In this document: positions 9,992 through 17,634 of the stretch, one piece after another | Layout of the letters: every line of letters starts with the position of its first letter | How positions within the stretch are numbered: position 1 is the stretch's first letter | Assembly (NCBI GenBank): GCA_035528275.1 | Contig: DATKYV010000117.1 | Coordinates: forward strand, 1 to 30,915 | DNA length: 30,915 nucleotides | Direction of reading: 5' to 3' | From: DATKYV01 sp035528275 | Lineage (GTDB): Bacteria > Acidobacteriota > Terriglobia > UBA7540 | Made by a program: the position numbers and the translations under genes | The notes under the pieces: model-generated | The model's database searches: none | Told to the model about the DNA's origin: nothing | What the model saw: the letters and a program-made list of their open reading frames with translations, nothing else

Positions 9992-10312
9992 GGTGACTCC
10001 TTTCAATGGATGGCCCGCGTCCCTGCGACCACAAGGCGAAAAAGTCGCAGCCTTCCCTGTGCAGCGGCTGCCATCATAGTGCAATCGTAACGGTTAGTCC
10101 AAGCCTCAATGCGCAATCCGGTTCATGCCAGGGCGCCGGTCACTTGCGCGTTGTTTCTGCGCAGAGGTTGTGGTATGGAATAGTCCGCTTCGAGAGTCAG
10201 GGTTGAGCGCCCGCCAGCGCCACGAAAGGTCGTCACAACTGGGAACCAGAATCTGCGGCGCCAGGTCGGAGCGCATGGGCACGTCACGAGATGTCGGAAA
10301 GGAGAATCAGTC
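9992..10312. other. Divergent intergenic region
   Basis: 320 bp between the DUF1080 gene (left) and the zinc-ribbon gene (right), with no convincing gene. It holds the Shine-Dalgarno sequence of the rightward gene (GGAG eight bases before ATG 10313), that of the leftward gene, and a possible leftward promoter at 10073-10102. Confidence 0.6.
10073..10102 (-). promoter_or_regulatory. Possible sigma70-type promoter for DUF1080-Gfo/Idh/MocA
   Basis: On the minus strand, TTGGAC (10097-10102) and TATGAT (10073-10078) are separated by 18 bp, about 80 bp before the DUF1080 ATG. The -10 is good (5/6) and the -35 weak (3/6). Confidence 0.3.
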
Positions 10313-10861
10313 ATGGCGTATTGCATGAAGTGCGGGGCAACCCTCCTGGAGGGAGCATCCTTTTGTAATTCCTGCGGAGCCGCGGCGGGCCCTGCCGCCA
10401 GCAAGCCTCCCCAGGCGCAGCCTCAGCCACCGTCTCAGGCTCGGCCCCAATCGCAGCCTCAGGCTCAGCCTCAGCCACAGGCTCAATACCAACCTCAGCC
10501 CGCCACAGGCACGGGCTTGACGCCGAATGTGGCGGCCGCGTTGGCTTACGTCCTGGGCCTCATCACCGGAATCGTATTCCTGGTGATTGAGCCGCACAAG
10601 GACGACAAGTTTGTGCGCTTCCACGCTTTTCAGTCCATTTTCTTCCATGTCGGCGCGATTGTCTTCTGGATTGCCTGGATCATTCTCTCCGCGATTCTCG
10701 GGTATTTCCTCGGGTTTTTCGCGATAGTGATGTGGGGCTTGGGCATGCTGATTGGTCTGGGTATCTTGGGCTTGTGGATCCTGTGCATGTACAAGGCTTA
10801 CAACAACGAGCGCTTCATGATTCCGTTTATCGGCGATCTGGCGGCCAAGCAGGCGGGTTGA
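10313..10861 (+). CDS. Zinc-ribbon DUF4870-like membrane protein
   Basis: 182 residues in three parts. Residues 4-22 form a zinc ribbon (C4-x2-C7 and C18-x2-C21, in CMKCG and CNSCG). Residues about 28-62 are a Pro/Gln/Ala linker built from repeated CAG/CCT/GCT codons. The C-terminal part has DUF4870-type membrane helices: NVAAALAYVLGLITGIVFLV, then FFHVGAIVFWIAWIILSAIL and a further long Gly-rich hydrophobic stretch ending in MYKAYNNERFMIPFIG. The conserved polar loop FVRFHAFQS is the family signature. The function of DUF4870 proteins is not known. GGAG precedes the ATG by eight bases and an intrinsic terminator closes the gene. Its zinc-ribbon plus Pro-rich linker architecture recurs in two FHA proteins further along. 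Confidence 0.85.
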   Translation: MAYCMKCGATLLEGASFCNSCGAAAGPAASKPPQAQPQPPSQARPQSQPQAQPQPQAQYQPQPATGTGLTPNVAAALAYVLGLITGIVFLVIEPHKDDKFVRFHAFQSIFFHVGAIVFWIAWIILSAILGYFLGFFAIVMWGLGMLIGLGILGLWILCMYKAYNNERFMIPFIGDLAAKQAG

Positions 10862-10902
10862 TCGGCGCCGGCGCGGTGCGCGCTTTGAGATCACAAGTTC
10901 CG

Positions 10903-10931
10903 AGCGGCAGGCAACTCCCTGCCGCTTTTTT
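10903..10931 (+). terminator. Rho-independent terminator
   Basis: 9-bp perfect GC-rich stem AGCGGCAGG (10903-10911) / CCTGCCGCT (10918-10926) with a 6-base loop, running directly into T6 (10926-10931). It is 42 bp after the zinc-ribbon gene stop and is the clearest intrinsic terminator in the window. Confidence 0.9.
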
Positions 10932-10975
10932 CTTGTGTCAATGAGATGAACTCGCGCCGCGCTGTTGCTTTTTGC

Positions 10976-11006
10976 TTGACAATTTCCAGGCCGACGCGCA
11001 ATTTAG
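10976..11006 (+). promoter_or_regulatory. Possible promoter of the DHH gene
   Basis: A perfect -35 (TTGACA, 10976-10981) lies just after the terminator. The best -10 is only the AT-rich AATTTAG near 11000-11006, spaced 18-19 bp. It is correctly placed for the DHH gene starting at 11073. Confidence 0.35.
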
Positions 11007-11072
11007 CAGGTTCCGCAAGGGGAGCCATGGCTCGCCGGGAAGATTCCCGCGGAGTCCGGATTACCAGAACCC

Positions 11073-12035
11073 ATGAGAGTGCGTGTTTGTTTTCACGACC
11101 AGTGCTTCGATGGGGCCTGCTCGGCCGCTCTCTTCACGCGTTTCTACAGGACCTGCATCAATTCCAAAGCTGAGATGTCTTACCACGGGCTGATGCATCG
11201 CGCCGGACAGCTCTTCGATGACGACATGTTCGACGCCGACGAAAACGCCATCGTCGATTTCAAGTACTCCACCGATGAGCGCCTCACCTGGTGGTTCGAT
11301 CACCACCAGAGCGCATTTCTCACCGAGGCAGACGCCGAGCATTTTCGGCGCGATACGAGCGGGAGAAAATTCTACGGTCCGGATTACCGCTCCTGCACGA
11401 AATTCATCGCCCACATTGGGGCGACGAAGTTCGGATTTCATCCCACCGACCTCGACGAGCTGATTCATTGGGCCGACCTGATCGACGGCGCGCAGTATCC
11501 GGATCCGCAGATGGCGGTGGAGATGCGCGATCCCGCCACGCAGATTACGCTCGTCATTGAGGGCACGCGTTCGAAGGATTTCGTCGCCAAGTTGATCCCG
11601 GAACTGGTTTCGCGGCCGCTGGCGGAAATCGCCGCCTTGCCGCATATCCGGGAGAGATTCGAAGACCTTTACAGCCAGCACCTGGAGACCTCGGAAATCA
11701 TTCGCCAGCGGGCGCGGCTGGACGGCAGCGTGGTCTTCTTCGACGTCGCCGACCGGAATACCGAAGGATTCAACAAGTTCATTCCGTACTACTTGTTTCC
11801 TCAGGCGGTTTACAGCGTGGCGCTCAGCCGGTCGAAGGAGCGCACGAAGATCGCAGTGGGGAGCAACCCGTGGAACCCGACTCCGAAAGACGCGAACCTG
11901 GCCACGATTTGCGAGCGCTTCGGAGGCGGCGGCCACGCGAAGGTGGCGGCGATCTCCCTGCCACCCACCGAGTTGGAGCGCGCTCGGACGGTCGCCGGTG
12001 AGATTATCGGGGAACTCAAGGCTAGCCTGAAATAG
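11073..12035 (+). CDS. DHH/DHHA1 family phosphoesterase
   Basis: 320-residue two-domain hydrolase related to NrnA/RecJ-type phosphoesterases that cleave short oligonucleotides or cyclic dinucleotide products. The DHH domain has motif I HDQCFDG (residues 8-14), D62 in VDFKYS, the D76-H77-H78 triad in WWFDHHQS, and D135/D138 in WADLIDGA, all candidate manganese ligands. The DHHA1 domain ends with ERFGGGGHAKVAAISLP, the substrate-binding GGGH motif. Motif I usually reads DxDG; here the first Asp position is Cys11, though D9 lies nearby. No Shine-Dalgarno sequence is visible before ATG 11073. The substrate cannot be assigned; nanoRNA or pAp/cyclic-dinucleotide turnover are family possibilities. 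Confidence 0.85.
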   Translation: MRVRVCFHDQCFDGACSAALFTRFYRTCINSKAEMSYHGLMHRAGQLFDDDMFDADENAIVDFKYSTDERLTWWFDHHQSAFLTEADAEHFRRDTSGRKFYGPDYRSCTKFIAHIGATKFGFHPTDLDELIHWADLIDGAQYPDPQMAVEMRDPATQITLVIEGTRSKDFVAKLIPELVSRPLAEIAALPHIRERFEDLYSQHLETSEIIRQRARLDGSVVFFDVADRNTEGFNKFIPYYLFPQAVYSVALSRSKERTKIAVGSNPWNPTPKDANLATICERFGGGGHAKVAAISLPPTELERARTVAGEIIGELKASLK

Positions 12036-12371
12036 GTTGATGCGAGCTCTGGAATCCTGCGGAAGCATGCAGTGAACCTTTTACGGGGGAGGGGGGATGT
12101 GGGTCCCGCGGTCTCAGACGGAAAGGCTCTTCAGCCTTTCTGTCGGATTGCACTCCCCTGCACGCTTGCTCCGTGACCTGCGGTGTGGTAAGAATTACGC
12201 TTTAGTGGGAGCATTCCGGGAACAACTATTCGCGACGGCAGGTTCCGTGCCAAATTCTGCCCCGCCAGAGGAGACCCTGACGCCTGATCCTCGGTGATAG
12301 GTTTCGTCAGGTGGGATTCGATCCCGAGGCAGAGTGTGGGGTGTAGAAGCGGGGAAAGGAAATAGAAGACC
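12036..12371. other. Intergenic region with a long hairpin
   Basis: No supportable gene. A 12-bp stem (12117-12128 with 12133-12144, one G-T pair, CTTC tetraloop) lies about 80 bp after the DHH stop; no T-run follows. A palindrome GGGATTCGATCCC sits near 12313-12325. The last bases hold the AAAGGA site of the PP2C gene. Confidence 0.5.
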
Positions 12372-13280
12372 GTGGGCGAAGCGGCGGAAACAGGCGGCGG
12401 CGCGATCCATGTCAATGTCTTCGGTATGTCGGACATGGGGCGCGTCCGTAAGAACAACGAAGACAATTTCGTGGTGTGCAATCTTTCCACGGGCGAGGCC
12501 AGCCTGGTACCTTCTCTGCGCAGCCATCGGCTGGGACCCCGAGGGACACTGTTCCTGGTAGCCGACGGAATGGGCGGTGAGGCATCCGGGGAGGTGGCCA
12601 GCCAAATTTGCGCCACTACAGTCCCAAAGCGCCTCTACGAAAACCTCAAATCGCAGGAACGCGTCAGCGAGACGAATTTCGTGTTGATGCTGCGCGAGGC
12701 TGTGGAGTTCGCCAATCAAATCATTTATCAGAAAGCCCAGGCCAACGCCGCTTATCGGGGAATGGGGACGACGACGACCGCGGCGGTGCTGTTCGGCCCC
12801 TACCTGTTCGTCGGGCAGGTGGGCGACTCCCGGGCCTACGTCTTCCGGAATGAAAAGCTCTTTCAACTCACGCGCGACCAGACCTACCTGAACTACTTGG
12901 CCGAAATCGGCGCGGAGGTGCCCGAGGACCCGGAAAAGGACAGCCGCAAGAGCATCCTGACGCAAGCCGTGGGGAGCAGCGAGAATGTCGACGTGAGGGT
13001 GACCTACACAAAAATCCGGCAGGGCGATCTGATCCTGCTGTGCAGCGACGGCTTGTACAACATGGTGAAGAGTCCGGGGATTATCGAAATCCTGAAAGGC
13101 GCGGAACCGCTGCAAGCCAAGTGCAAAGCCCTGGTTCAGAAGGCCAACGAAGGCGGCGGAACGGATAACATCACGCTCATTCTGGCCGACCTGTCTGGCC
13201 AGGGGCTGCCGCCGACGGAGCCCGAGGCGGGTGTGGAATTGAAAGAGTTCCGGGAAGAAGATTTCAAGGGGGGAACGTAG
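12372..13280 (+). CDS. PP2C-family protein serine/threonine phosphatase
   Basis: 302 residues, cytoplasmic, single catalytic domain. The metal and catalytic motifs are all present: RKNNEDNF (R26, E30, D31), VADGMGGEASG (D65, G66), GMGTTTTAAV, VGDSRAYVFR, LCSDGLYNMV (D226) and GGTDNITLIL (D265, N266). It is predicted to dephosphorylate Ser/Thr residues with Mn/Mg, most likely those placed by the PEGA-repeat kinase encoded at 28545-26281. The start is GTG 12372, about ten bases after AAAGGA; no in-frame ATG precedes the catalytic Arg closely. The gene is codirectional with the FHA-ABC gene 162 bp downstream, which fits a kinase/phosphatase-controlled transporter. It is of the minimal PstP/PrpC type without membrane anchor. 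Confidence 0.92.
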   Translation: MGEAAETGGGAIHVNVFGMSDMGRVRKNNEDNFVVCNLSTGEASLVPSLRSHRLGPRGTLFLVADGMGGEASGEVASQICATTVPKRLYENLKSQERVSETNFVLMLREAVEFANQIIYQKAQANAAYRGMGTTTTAAVLFGPYLFVGQVGDSRAYVFRNEKLFQLTRDQTYLNYLAEIGAEVPEDPEKDSRKSILTQAVGSSENVDVRVTYTKIRQGDLILLCSDGLYNMVKSPGIIEILKGAEPLQAKCKALVQKANEGGGTDNITLILADLSGQGLPPTEPEAGVELKEFREEDFKGGT

Positions 13281-13442
13281 CCCTCGCGCTTCAGATGATT
13301 TCGGGGCTTTTCTCACGAGACGCTGGAAGGCAGGACCGACGAACAGGTTCTTGAGGGGGGATTCCTCGGCCATGGGCCGCTGTCGCCGAGACCCAATTGC
13401 TCCCCTGGAGAAGTCCGCAACCGCCCTCGGAGTAGGCAATCC

Positions 13443-16400
13443 ATGAGATGTCCGGGATGCGGCGAGAACAATGACGCGGACTACCGCTTCTGCCGCAACT
13501 GTGGTCGGGCGATGCCCGCCCCGGAAGACCAGCCCGCCGGTGAGGCTACGGTCGCGGTCCCCGCGCCTGACTCCTTTCCAACCCAGGCAATCTCCCCTCC
13601 CGCAGAGTCCATCCAACGATACCGGCTCGTTGCCACGGAAGGCCTTCTGGCGGGGCGGACTTTTACCCTGACCCCCAAGGGTTTGTTGATCGGACGCGAC
13701 CCGGTGAATTGCCAGGTCGTGGTGGCCGACGACGAGATCTCCCGCAGCCATGCCTGGGTGGGTTTCAGCGATCAAGGCGAAGTGGTGGTCCGCGATTGCC
13801 ACTCGGCGAACGGCACCTTTGTAAACCGCGTGAGGATCCAGGAGCGAGTCCTGCGTCCCACGGACGAGATCTCGGTGGGCGCCGGTCAGCGCCAATTGTT
13901 CCGCATCGAGCCGATCGAGGTCAATCCCTCCAGCGTTCCCCGAACCGAGCCGTTCCTCGCCCCGAAGATCCAGCCTGCGCCGAACGTGACGTCCGTGGTC
14001 CCGCCCGCTCCGTCCGCCCCCCCAGGGGTTTCGGGAAGAGTGGAAACCGGGACGGTGGCGATCAAGCTGACCGCACTCTCGGCCCGCCCCCATCTCGATT
14101 TGATTGTGGACAAGTACGCGGTGAAGACACTCGAAGTTCCCGAGACGGGCTTGGCCGTGGGCCGCGACTCAGCCCGTTGCCAGCTGCTGATGGATCATCC
14201 CTCGGTCTCGGGCGTGCACGCTGAATTCCGGACGCAGGAAGGCAAGGTCATTCTCACCGATCGTTCGACCAACGGGACGTTTTTGAACGGCGTGCGCGTC
14301 CGCAGCGCCGATCTCCACGACGGCGATTACATCACCTTCGGCCGTTATGCCGGCAAGTCGCTGATCTTCCGCTCCGGGCTGGAGCCAGAGCTCAAGCTGG
14401 AAAAGGTCGCCCTCAACAAGGATCGCATCACCATCGGCCGCGATCCTTCGAACGACGTCTGCATCAACCACCCCGTCGTTTCCGGCCGTCACGCGGAGAT
14501 CCTCAAGCAGGACGGGAAATTCTACATCGTGGACCTGGGGTCCACGAACGGAACGTTCGTCAACGGCATCAAGGTCAAGCGCCATCACCTGGACGAGCTG
14601 GACCGGATTGTCATCGGCCCTTCGGAACTGAACTTTTCTGGCGCCACGCTCTCGCACGCTCCCTCCACGCAGGTCGTTCGCCTCGATGCTTGGAACGTCA
14701 ACTTCCAGGTTACCGACCGCACGACGGGGAAACCCCGGTTGCTGCTTGATGACATTTCCCTGGTGGTGAAGCCCCGAGAGCTGATCGGGTTGCTGGGACC
14801 GAGCGGGGCGGGGAAGTCCACGTTGATGAACGCCCTGAACGGCTTCGTCAAACCCACCGGGGGACGAGTCCTCTACAATAGCGCGGACCTCTATCAGAAC
14901 CTCGACAGCCTGAAGTCCACCATCGGTTTTGTGCCGCAAGAAGACATCATGCACAAGCAACTGAGCGTGCGGCGCTGCCTCTACTACGCGGCGAAGCTCC
15001 GCCTGCCCGAGGACGTTTCCGACGAGGAAATCAACCGGCGCGTCGACGAAATGCTCGACATCCTCAAGATCGACTCCCAGCGCTGGGATAATCCCGTCGC
15101 CACGCTGAGCGGCGGGCAGAGAAAACGAGTGAGCATCGGCATCGAGCTGCTGCCCAAGCCGGGCGTCCTGTTCCTGGACGAGCCCACGGCGGGCCTCGAC
15201 CCCCGGACAGAAACCTTGATGATGATGCTCTTCCGGCAGCTGGCCAATCAAGGTTCGACCATCATCATCACCACGCACATGCTGGCCTCCTTCGGTGTGC
15301 TGGACAAGGTCGTGGTGCTGGTTCAGGGCCGCCTGGCCTTCTACGGACCAGGCACCAAGTTTCTGGAATACTTCAAGGCGGAAGCACCCCCCGACGTCTA
15401 CGACGACCTCACCGACAACAATACGGTGCCTTACGCGCTGGAACTCAAGAAGCGTTTTTCCGGATCCGAGCTTTACAAGGAACTGATCGCTGAGCCCCTC
15501 AAGGCGGTGGCGGGCGAAGTCAAACCGACGGCGGTCGCCGCGGCGCCAGCCGGCGTGGAGAAAGGTTTCAGCCTTCACCAGTTCAAAGTCCTCGTCCGGC
15601 GGAATTGGGACCTGAAGTTCGGCGACCGCGGGCAGACGCTCCTCCTCTTCCTGCAGGCGCCGCTCGTCGCCCTGCTCGTGGCGCTGATGGCCAGTGAGCC
15701 GAACCAGATTCAGACGATCTTCATGGCCATGTTTGCGGCGCTCTGGTTCGGCTGTTCGAACGCCGTGCGCGAGATCGTGGATGAGAAAGTTATCTACCGT
15801 CGCGAACGGCAGACGGGATTGAAGATTCCCTCCTATGTTTTTTCAAAACTCTTCCTGCTTTCATTCATAGCGCTCATCCAGTGCGTTTCCGTGGTGGGAA
15901 TACTTCTTTTCGTCAATCGCGCCCTGGCGCTGGCGCCGGGCGAGATTCTGGGCGCGGTGGGCATCACCTTCCTGGTGGCGGTGAACGGGACGTTGATCGG
16001 GCTGGTTATTTCCAGCCTGGTCAGTACACCGGAAAAGGCGCTGACCCTTTTCCCGCTCGTCTTGATTCCCGAACTTTTGCTTTCCGGACTGTTCCTGCCG
16101 GTCAACAAGATTCAACCGATCATTCCCATCACCGTCGAGCAGCTCTTCGAAGGGAAGATGTTCGCGCAGCCGGAAGCCAAGGCCAAAGTGGACCAGATGC
16201 TGAATCCTCCCGCTGCCCAGCCCATTGCTCCACCCCCCTCAACAGCTCCCGCGCCCGAGGAGGCGGCCGCCCGGCAAGGGGAATTTGCTCATCAGGTGGT
16301 GGGAGCGATGGAACCCTCACCGGAAACCCAGAAGGTCTTCCACAAATACACGCCGCAGCCTGTCGCCGGCATGCCGACGCTCGTGCGCTGGCTCTCGACG

Positions 16401-16703
16401 CTGGCCATTTCGCGCTGGGGTATGGAGGCGCTGGCTGACCTTTGCATTCACGGGCGGCACTCCACCCAGGACTACGCCTACAAGATTATCAATACGGTTT
16501 ACATTTCCCAGCATCCGGACGACCTCTTGAAACTGGAAGCCGGGTTGGGAACTTCGGCGGAATCGTTTGCCGCCACGGAGTCGTTCCCCCTGCCTTCGAA
16601 TTTCTGGAAGGACAAAGGGCCCTATCTGGGCATCCTTCTGGTTTTCGTGCTCGTCACCACCCTGGCGGTCTTAATTCTGATGAAGCGCAAGGACGTCACG
16701 TAG
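13443..16703 (+). CDS. Zinc-ribbon, triple-FHA, ABCG-like ABC transporter
   Basis: 1086 residues, a half-transporter fused to regulatory domains. Residues 3-20 are a zinc ribbon (C3, C6, C17, C20). Three FHA domains follow: about 60-158 (G84-R85, S100, H103, N123), 215-310 (G240-R241, H259, N277) and 317-400 (G332-R333, S347, H350, N369); all three keep the phosphothreonine-binding residues. The ABC ATPase (412-640) has Walker A GPSGAGKST (452-460), signature LSGGQRKRVSIG (555-566), Walker B VLFLDEP (575-581) and H612. Membrane helices lie near 732-772, 803-825, 838-888 and 1061-1080, with a large ABCG-type outer loop (about 889-1060). The layout recalls mycobacterial Rv1747, an FHA-ABC exporter controlled by the kinase PknF. 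The exported substrate is unknown. It forms a unit with the coiled-coil gene 30 bp downstream. Confidence 0.92.
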   Translation: MRCPGCGENNDADYRFCRNCGRAMPAPEDQPAGEATVAVPAPDSFPTQAISPPAESIQRYRLVATEGLLAGRTFTLTPKGLLIGRDPVNCQVVVADDEISRSHAWVGFSDQGEVVVRDCHSANGTFVNRVRIQERVLRPTDEISVGAGQRQLFRIEPIEVNPSSVPRTEPFLAPKIQPAPNVTSVVPPAPSAPPGVSGRVETGTVAIKLTALSARPHLDLIVDKYAVKTLEVPETGLAVGRDSARCQLLMDHPSVSGVHAEFRTQEGKVILTDRSTNGTFLNGVRVRSADLHDGDYITFGRYAGKSLIFRSGLEPELKLEKVALNKDRITIGRDPSNDVCINHPVVSGRHAEILKQDGKFYIVDLGSTNGTFVNGIKVKRHHLDELDRIVIGPSELNFSGATLSHAPSTQVVRLDAWNVNFQVTDRTTGKPRLLLDDISLVVKPRELIGLLGPSGAGKSTLMNALNGFVKPTGGRVLYNSADLYQNLDSLKSTIGFVPQEDIMHKQLSVRRCLYYAAKLRLPEDVSDEEINRRVDEMLDILKIDSQRWDNPVATLSGGQRKRVSIGIELLPKPGVLFLDEPTAGLDPRTETLMMMLFRQLANQGSTIIITTHMLASFGVLDKVVVLVQGRLAFYGPGTKFLEYFKAEAPPDVYDDLTDNNTVPYALELKKRFSGSELYKELIAEPLKAVAGEVKPTAVAAAPAGVEKGFSLHQFKVLVRRNWDLKFGDRGQTLLLFLQAPLVALLVALMASEPNQIQTIFMAMFAALWFGCSNAVREIVDEKVIYRRERQTGLKIPSYVFSKLFLLSFIALIQCVSVVGILLFVNRALALAPGEILGAVGITFLVAVNGTLIGLVISSLVSTPEKALTLFPLVLIPELLLSGLFLPVNKIQPIIPITVEQLFEGKMFAQPEAKAKVDQMLNPPAAQPIAPPPSTAPAPEEAAARQGEFAHQVVGAMEPSPETQKVFHKYTPQPVAGMPTLVRWLSTLAISRWGMEALADLCIHGRHSTQDYAYKIINTVYISQHPDDLLKLEAGLGTSAESFAATESFPLPSNFWKDKGPYLGILLVFVLVTTLAVLILMKRKDVT

Positions 16704-16733
16704 CGTCTACGGCGCGGCGACAAAGGAGTTGAA

Positions 16734-17156
16734 ATGGACAGCGGTATTTCTACGGTTCGAAACCTGCTCTACATTGTGCTCGTGTTGGTGGTCCTGGCGC
16801 TTGGGTCCAACTTCTATGTCGCGTCGGAACTCGAGCACAACAGCTCGGAACTCGCCAGCCTGCGGCTGCTGCTTCAAAAGCAACTGATGGGGACCGCCCT
16901 GACTCAGGCGGAGGAATTGCAGAAGCGAATGGACGCGCTCAACGAAAGCGCCTCCGGCATTGACGCGAAGATGAAGCAGGCGCAGGAGGAGATGGACGCC
17001 ACACTGAAGAAGGCCCAAGATGATTTCGTAGCCCGCATGAACGTCGAACTCCCCAAAATGATGGACAACTACATCAAGCAGCGCGCCAAGGGGCTACAAG
17101 GCGCGATTCCTCAAGAGGTTAGGGAGAAAGCCAAAGAAGCCGTAAATCAGCGGTGA
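16734..17156 (+). CDS. Small membrane-anchored coiled-coil protein
   Basis: 140 residues, family not recognised. One N-terminal transmembrane helix (about 10-30, NLLYIVLVLVVLALGSNFYV) is followed by a long Glu/Lys/Gln/Ala-rich helix (35-115) with heptad-like Leu/Met spacing, predicted as a coiled coil, and a short basic tail. AGGAG lies a few bases before ATG 16734. The gene starts 30 bp after the FHA-ABC gene and is almost surely cotranscribed with it, so it may be an accessory subunit or scaffold of that transporter; this is inference from position only. Confidence 0.8.
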   Translation: MDSGISTVRNLLYIVLVLVVLALGSNFYVASELEHNSSELASLRLLLQKQLMGTALTQAEELQKRMDALNESASGIDAKMKQAQEEMDATLKKAQDDFVARMNVELPKMMDNYIKQRAKGLQGAIPQEVREKAKEAVNQR

Positions 17157-17597
17157 CCACCGGTATTGACCATGAGGAGCCAGCCCGATTTTGAGCTTGC
17201 GGTCAATGCGGTCCCAGTCTGAGCGGGGGCATTCTCATACATGCCCGCCGTTGCCGCTTCGAACACCGGCCAACACCCAATTGGCCGGCCAACACTTCCA
17301 CTTCCCGGAATAGTCCGGGCCTGCAACCCAGGGTCTTCCCGAGCCTATACTTCCAGCTGGCCAGCCATCGGCAAGGGGACGGCGACGATGATGATGATGA
17401 CGACCACGATGACGATGACGACGACTACGGCAGCGACGACAGGCATGGCAACGGAAGACATGAAGCGAAAGACATGAGGCGATGGCCACAGAAACGTTTG
17501 GATCGCTAGGATGGCAATGGGCCATTTTGACGTGGTATTTTTTCTAGAATGCTTTTAGTTCCTTGTAAGTCGTAGCAAATACATCAGTAAATCTCCA
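17157..17597. other. Intergenic region with hairpin and GAC/GAT tract
   Basis: No supportable gene. CCGGCCAA (17266-17273) and TTGGCCGG (17281-17288) form an 8-bp stem, and CCGGCCAACAC occurs twice (17266 and 17285). It may close the transporter transcript, but no T-run follows. A GAC/GAT tract (17378-17440) lies further right. Confidence 0.5.
17378..17440 (+). repeat. Imperfect GAC/GAT trinucleotide tract
   Basis: Sixteen of 21 consecutive triplets are GAC or GAT; in that frame they would encode poly-Asp. The frame runs between stop codons with no usable ATG, GTG or TTG, so this is treated as a simple repeat or the relic of an acidic gene. Confidence 0.6.
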
Positions 17598-17625
17598 TTG
17601 ACAATCACACAATTTGTGATAATAT
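17598..17625 (+). promoter_or_regulatory. Promoter and embedded operator of the HTH gene
   Basis: TTGACA (17598-17603), a 16-bp spacer and TAATAT (17620-17625) form a strong sigma70-type promoter. The spacer is almost entirely the inverted repeat ATCACA-N5-TGTGAT (17604-17620), an obvious site for autorepression by the HTH protein encoded next. The expected start of transcription (about 17632) coincides with the start codons, so the message is probably leaderless. Confidence 0.8.
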
Positions 17626-17634
17626 GGGAGCGTG

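Noticed and set aside
10410..10500. Regularly repeated CAGCCTCAG-like units, checked as a possible CRISPR or satellite
   Set aside because: The units are codon-level repeats of the Pro/Gln linker in the zinc-ribbon protein; there are no spacers of constant length.
12313..12325. GGGATTCGATCCC resembling a tRNA T-arm
   Set aside because: No acceptor, D-arm or anticodon stem can be built around it; it is taken as a chance palindrome.
12195..14093. Long leftward open frame (over 600 codons) across the PP2C/FHA-ABC junction
   Set aside because: It is antisense to two genes with complete catalytic motifs, its translation is Arg/His/Gly-rich with no domain, and it has no ribosome site; it is a GC-rich shadow frame.
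17241..17477. Small frame covering the GAC/GAT tract, reading Met/Thr runs
   Set aside because: It only reflects the trinucleotide repeat; no ribosome site, no domain, and the poly-Asp frame has no start codon.
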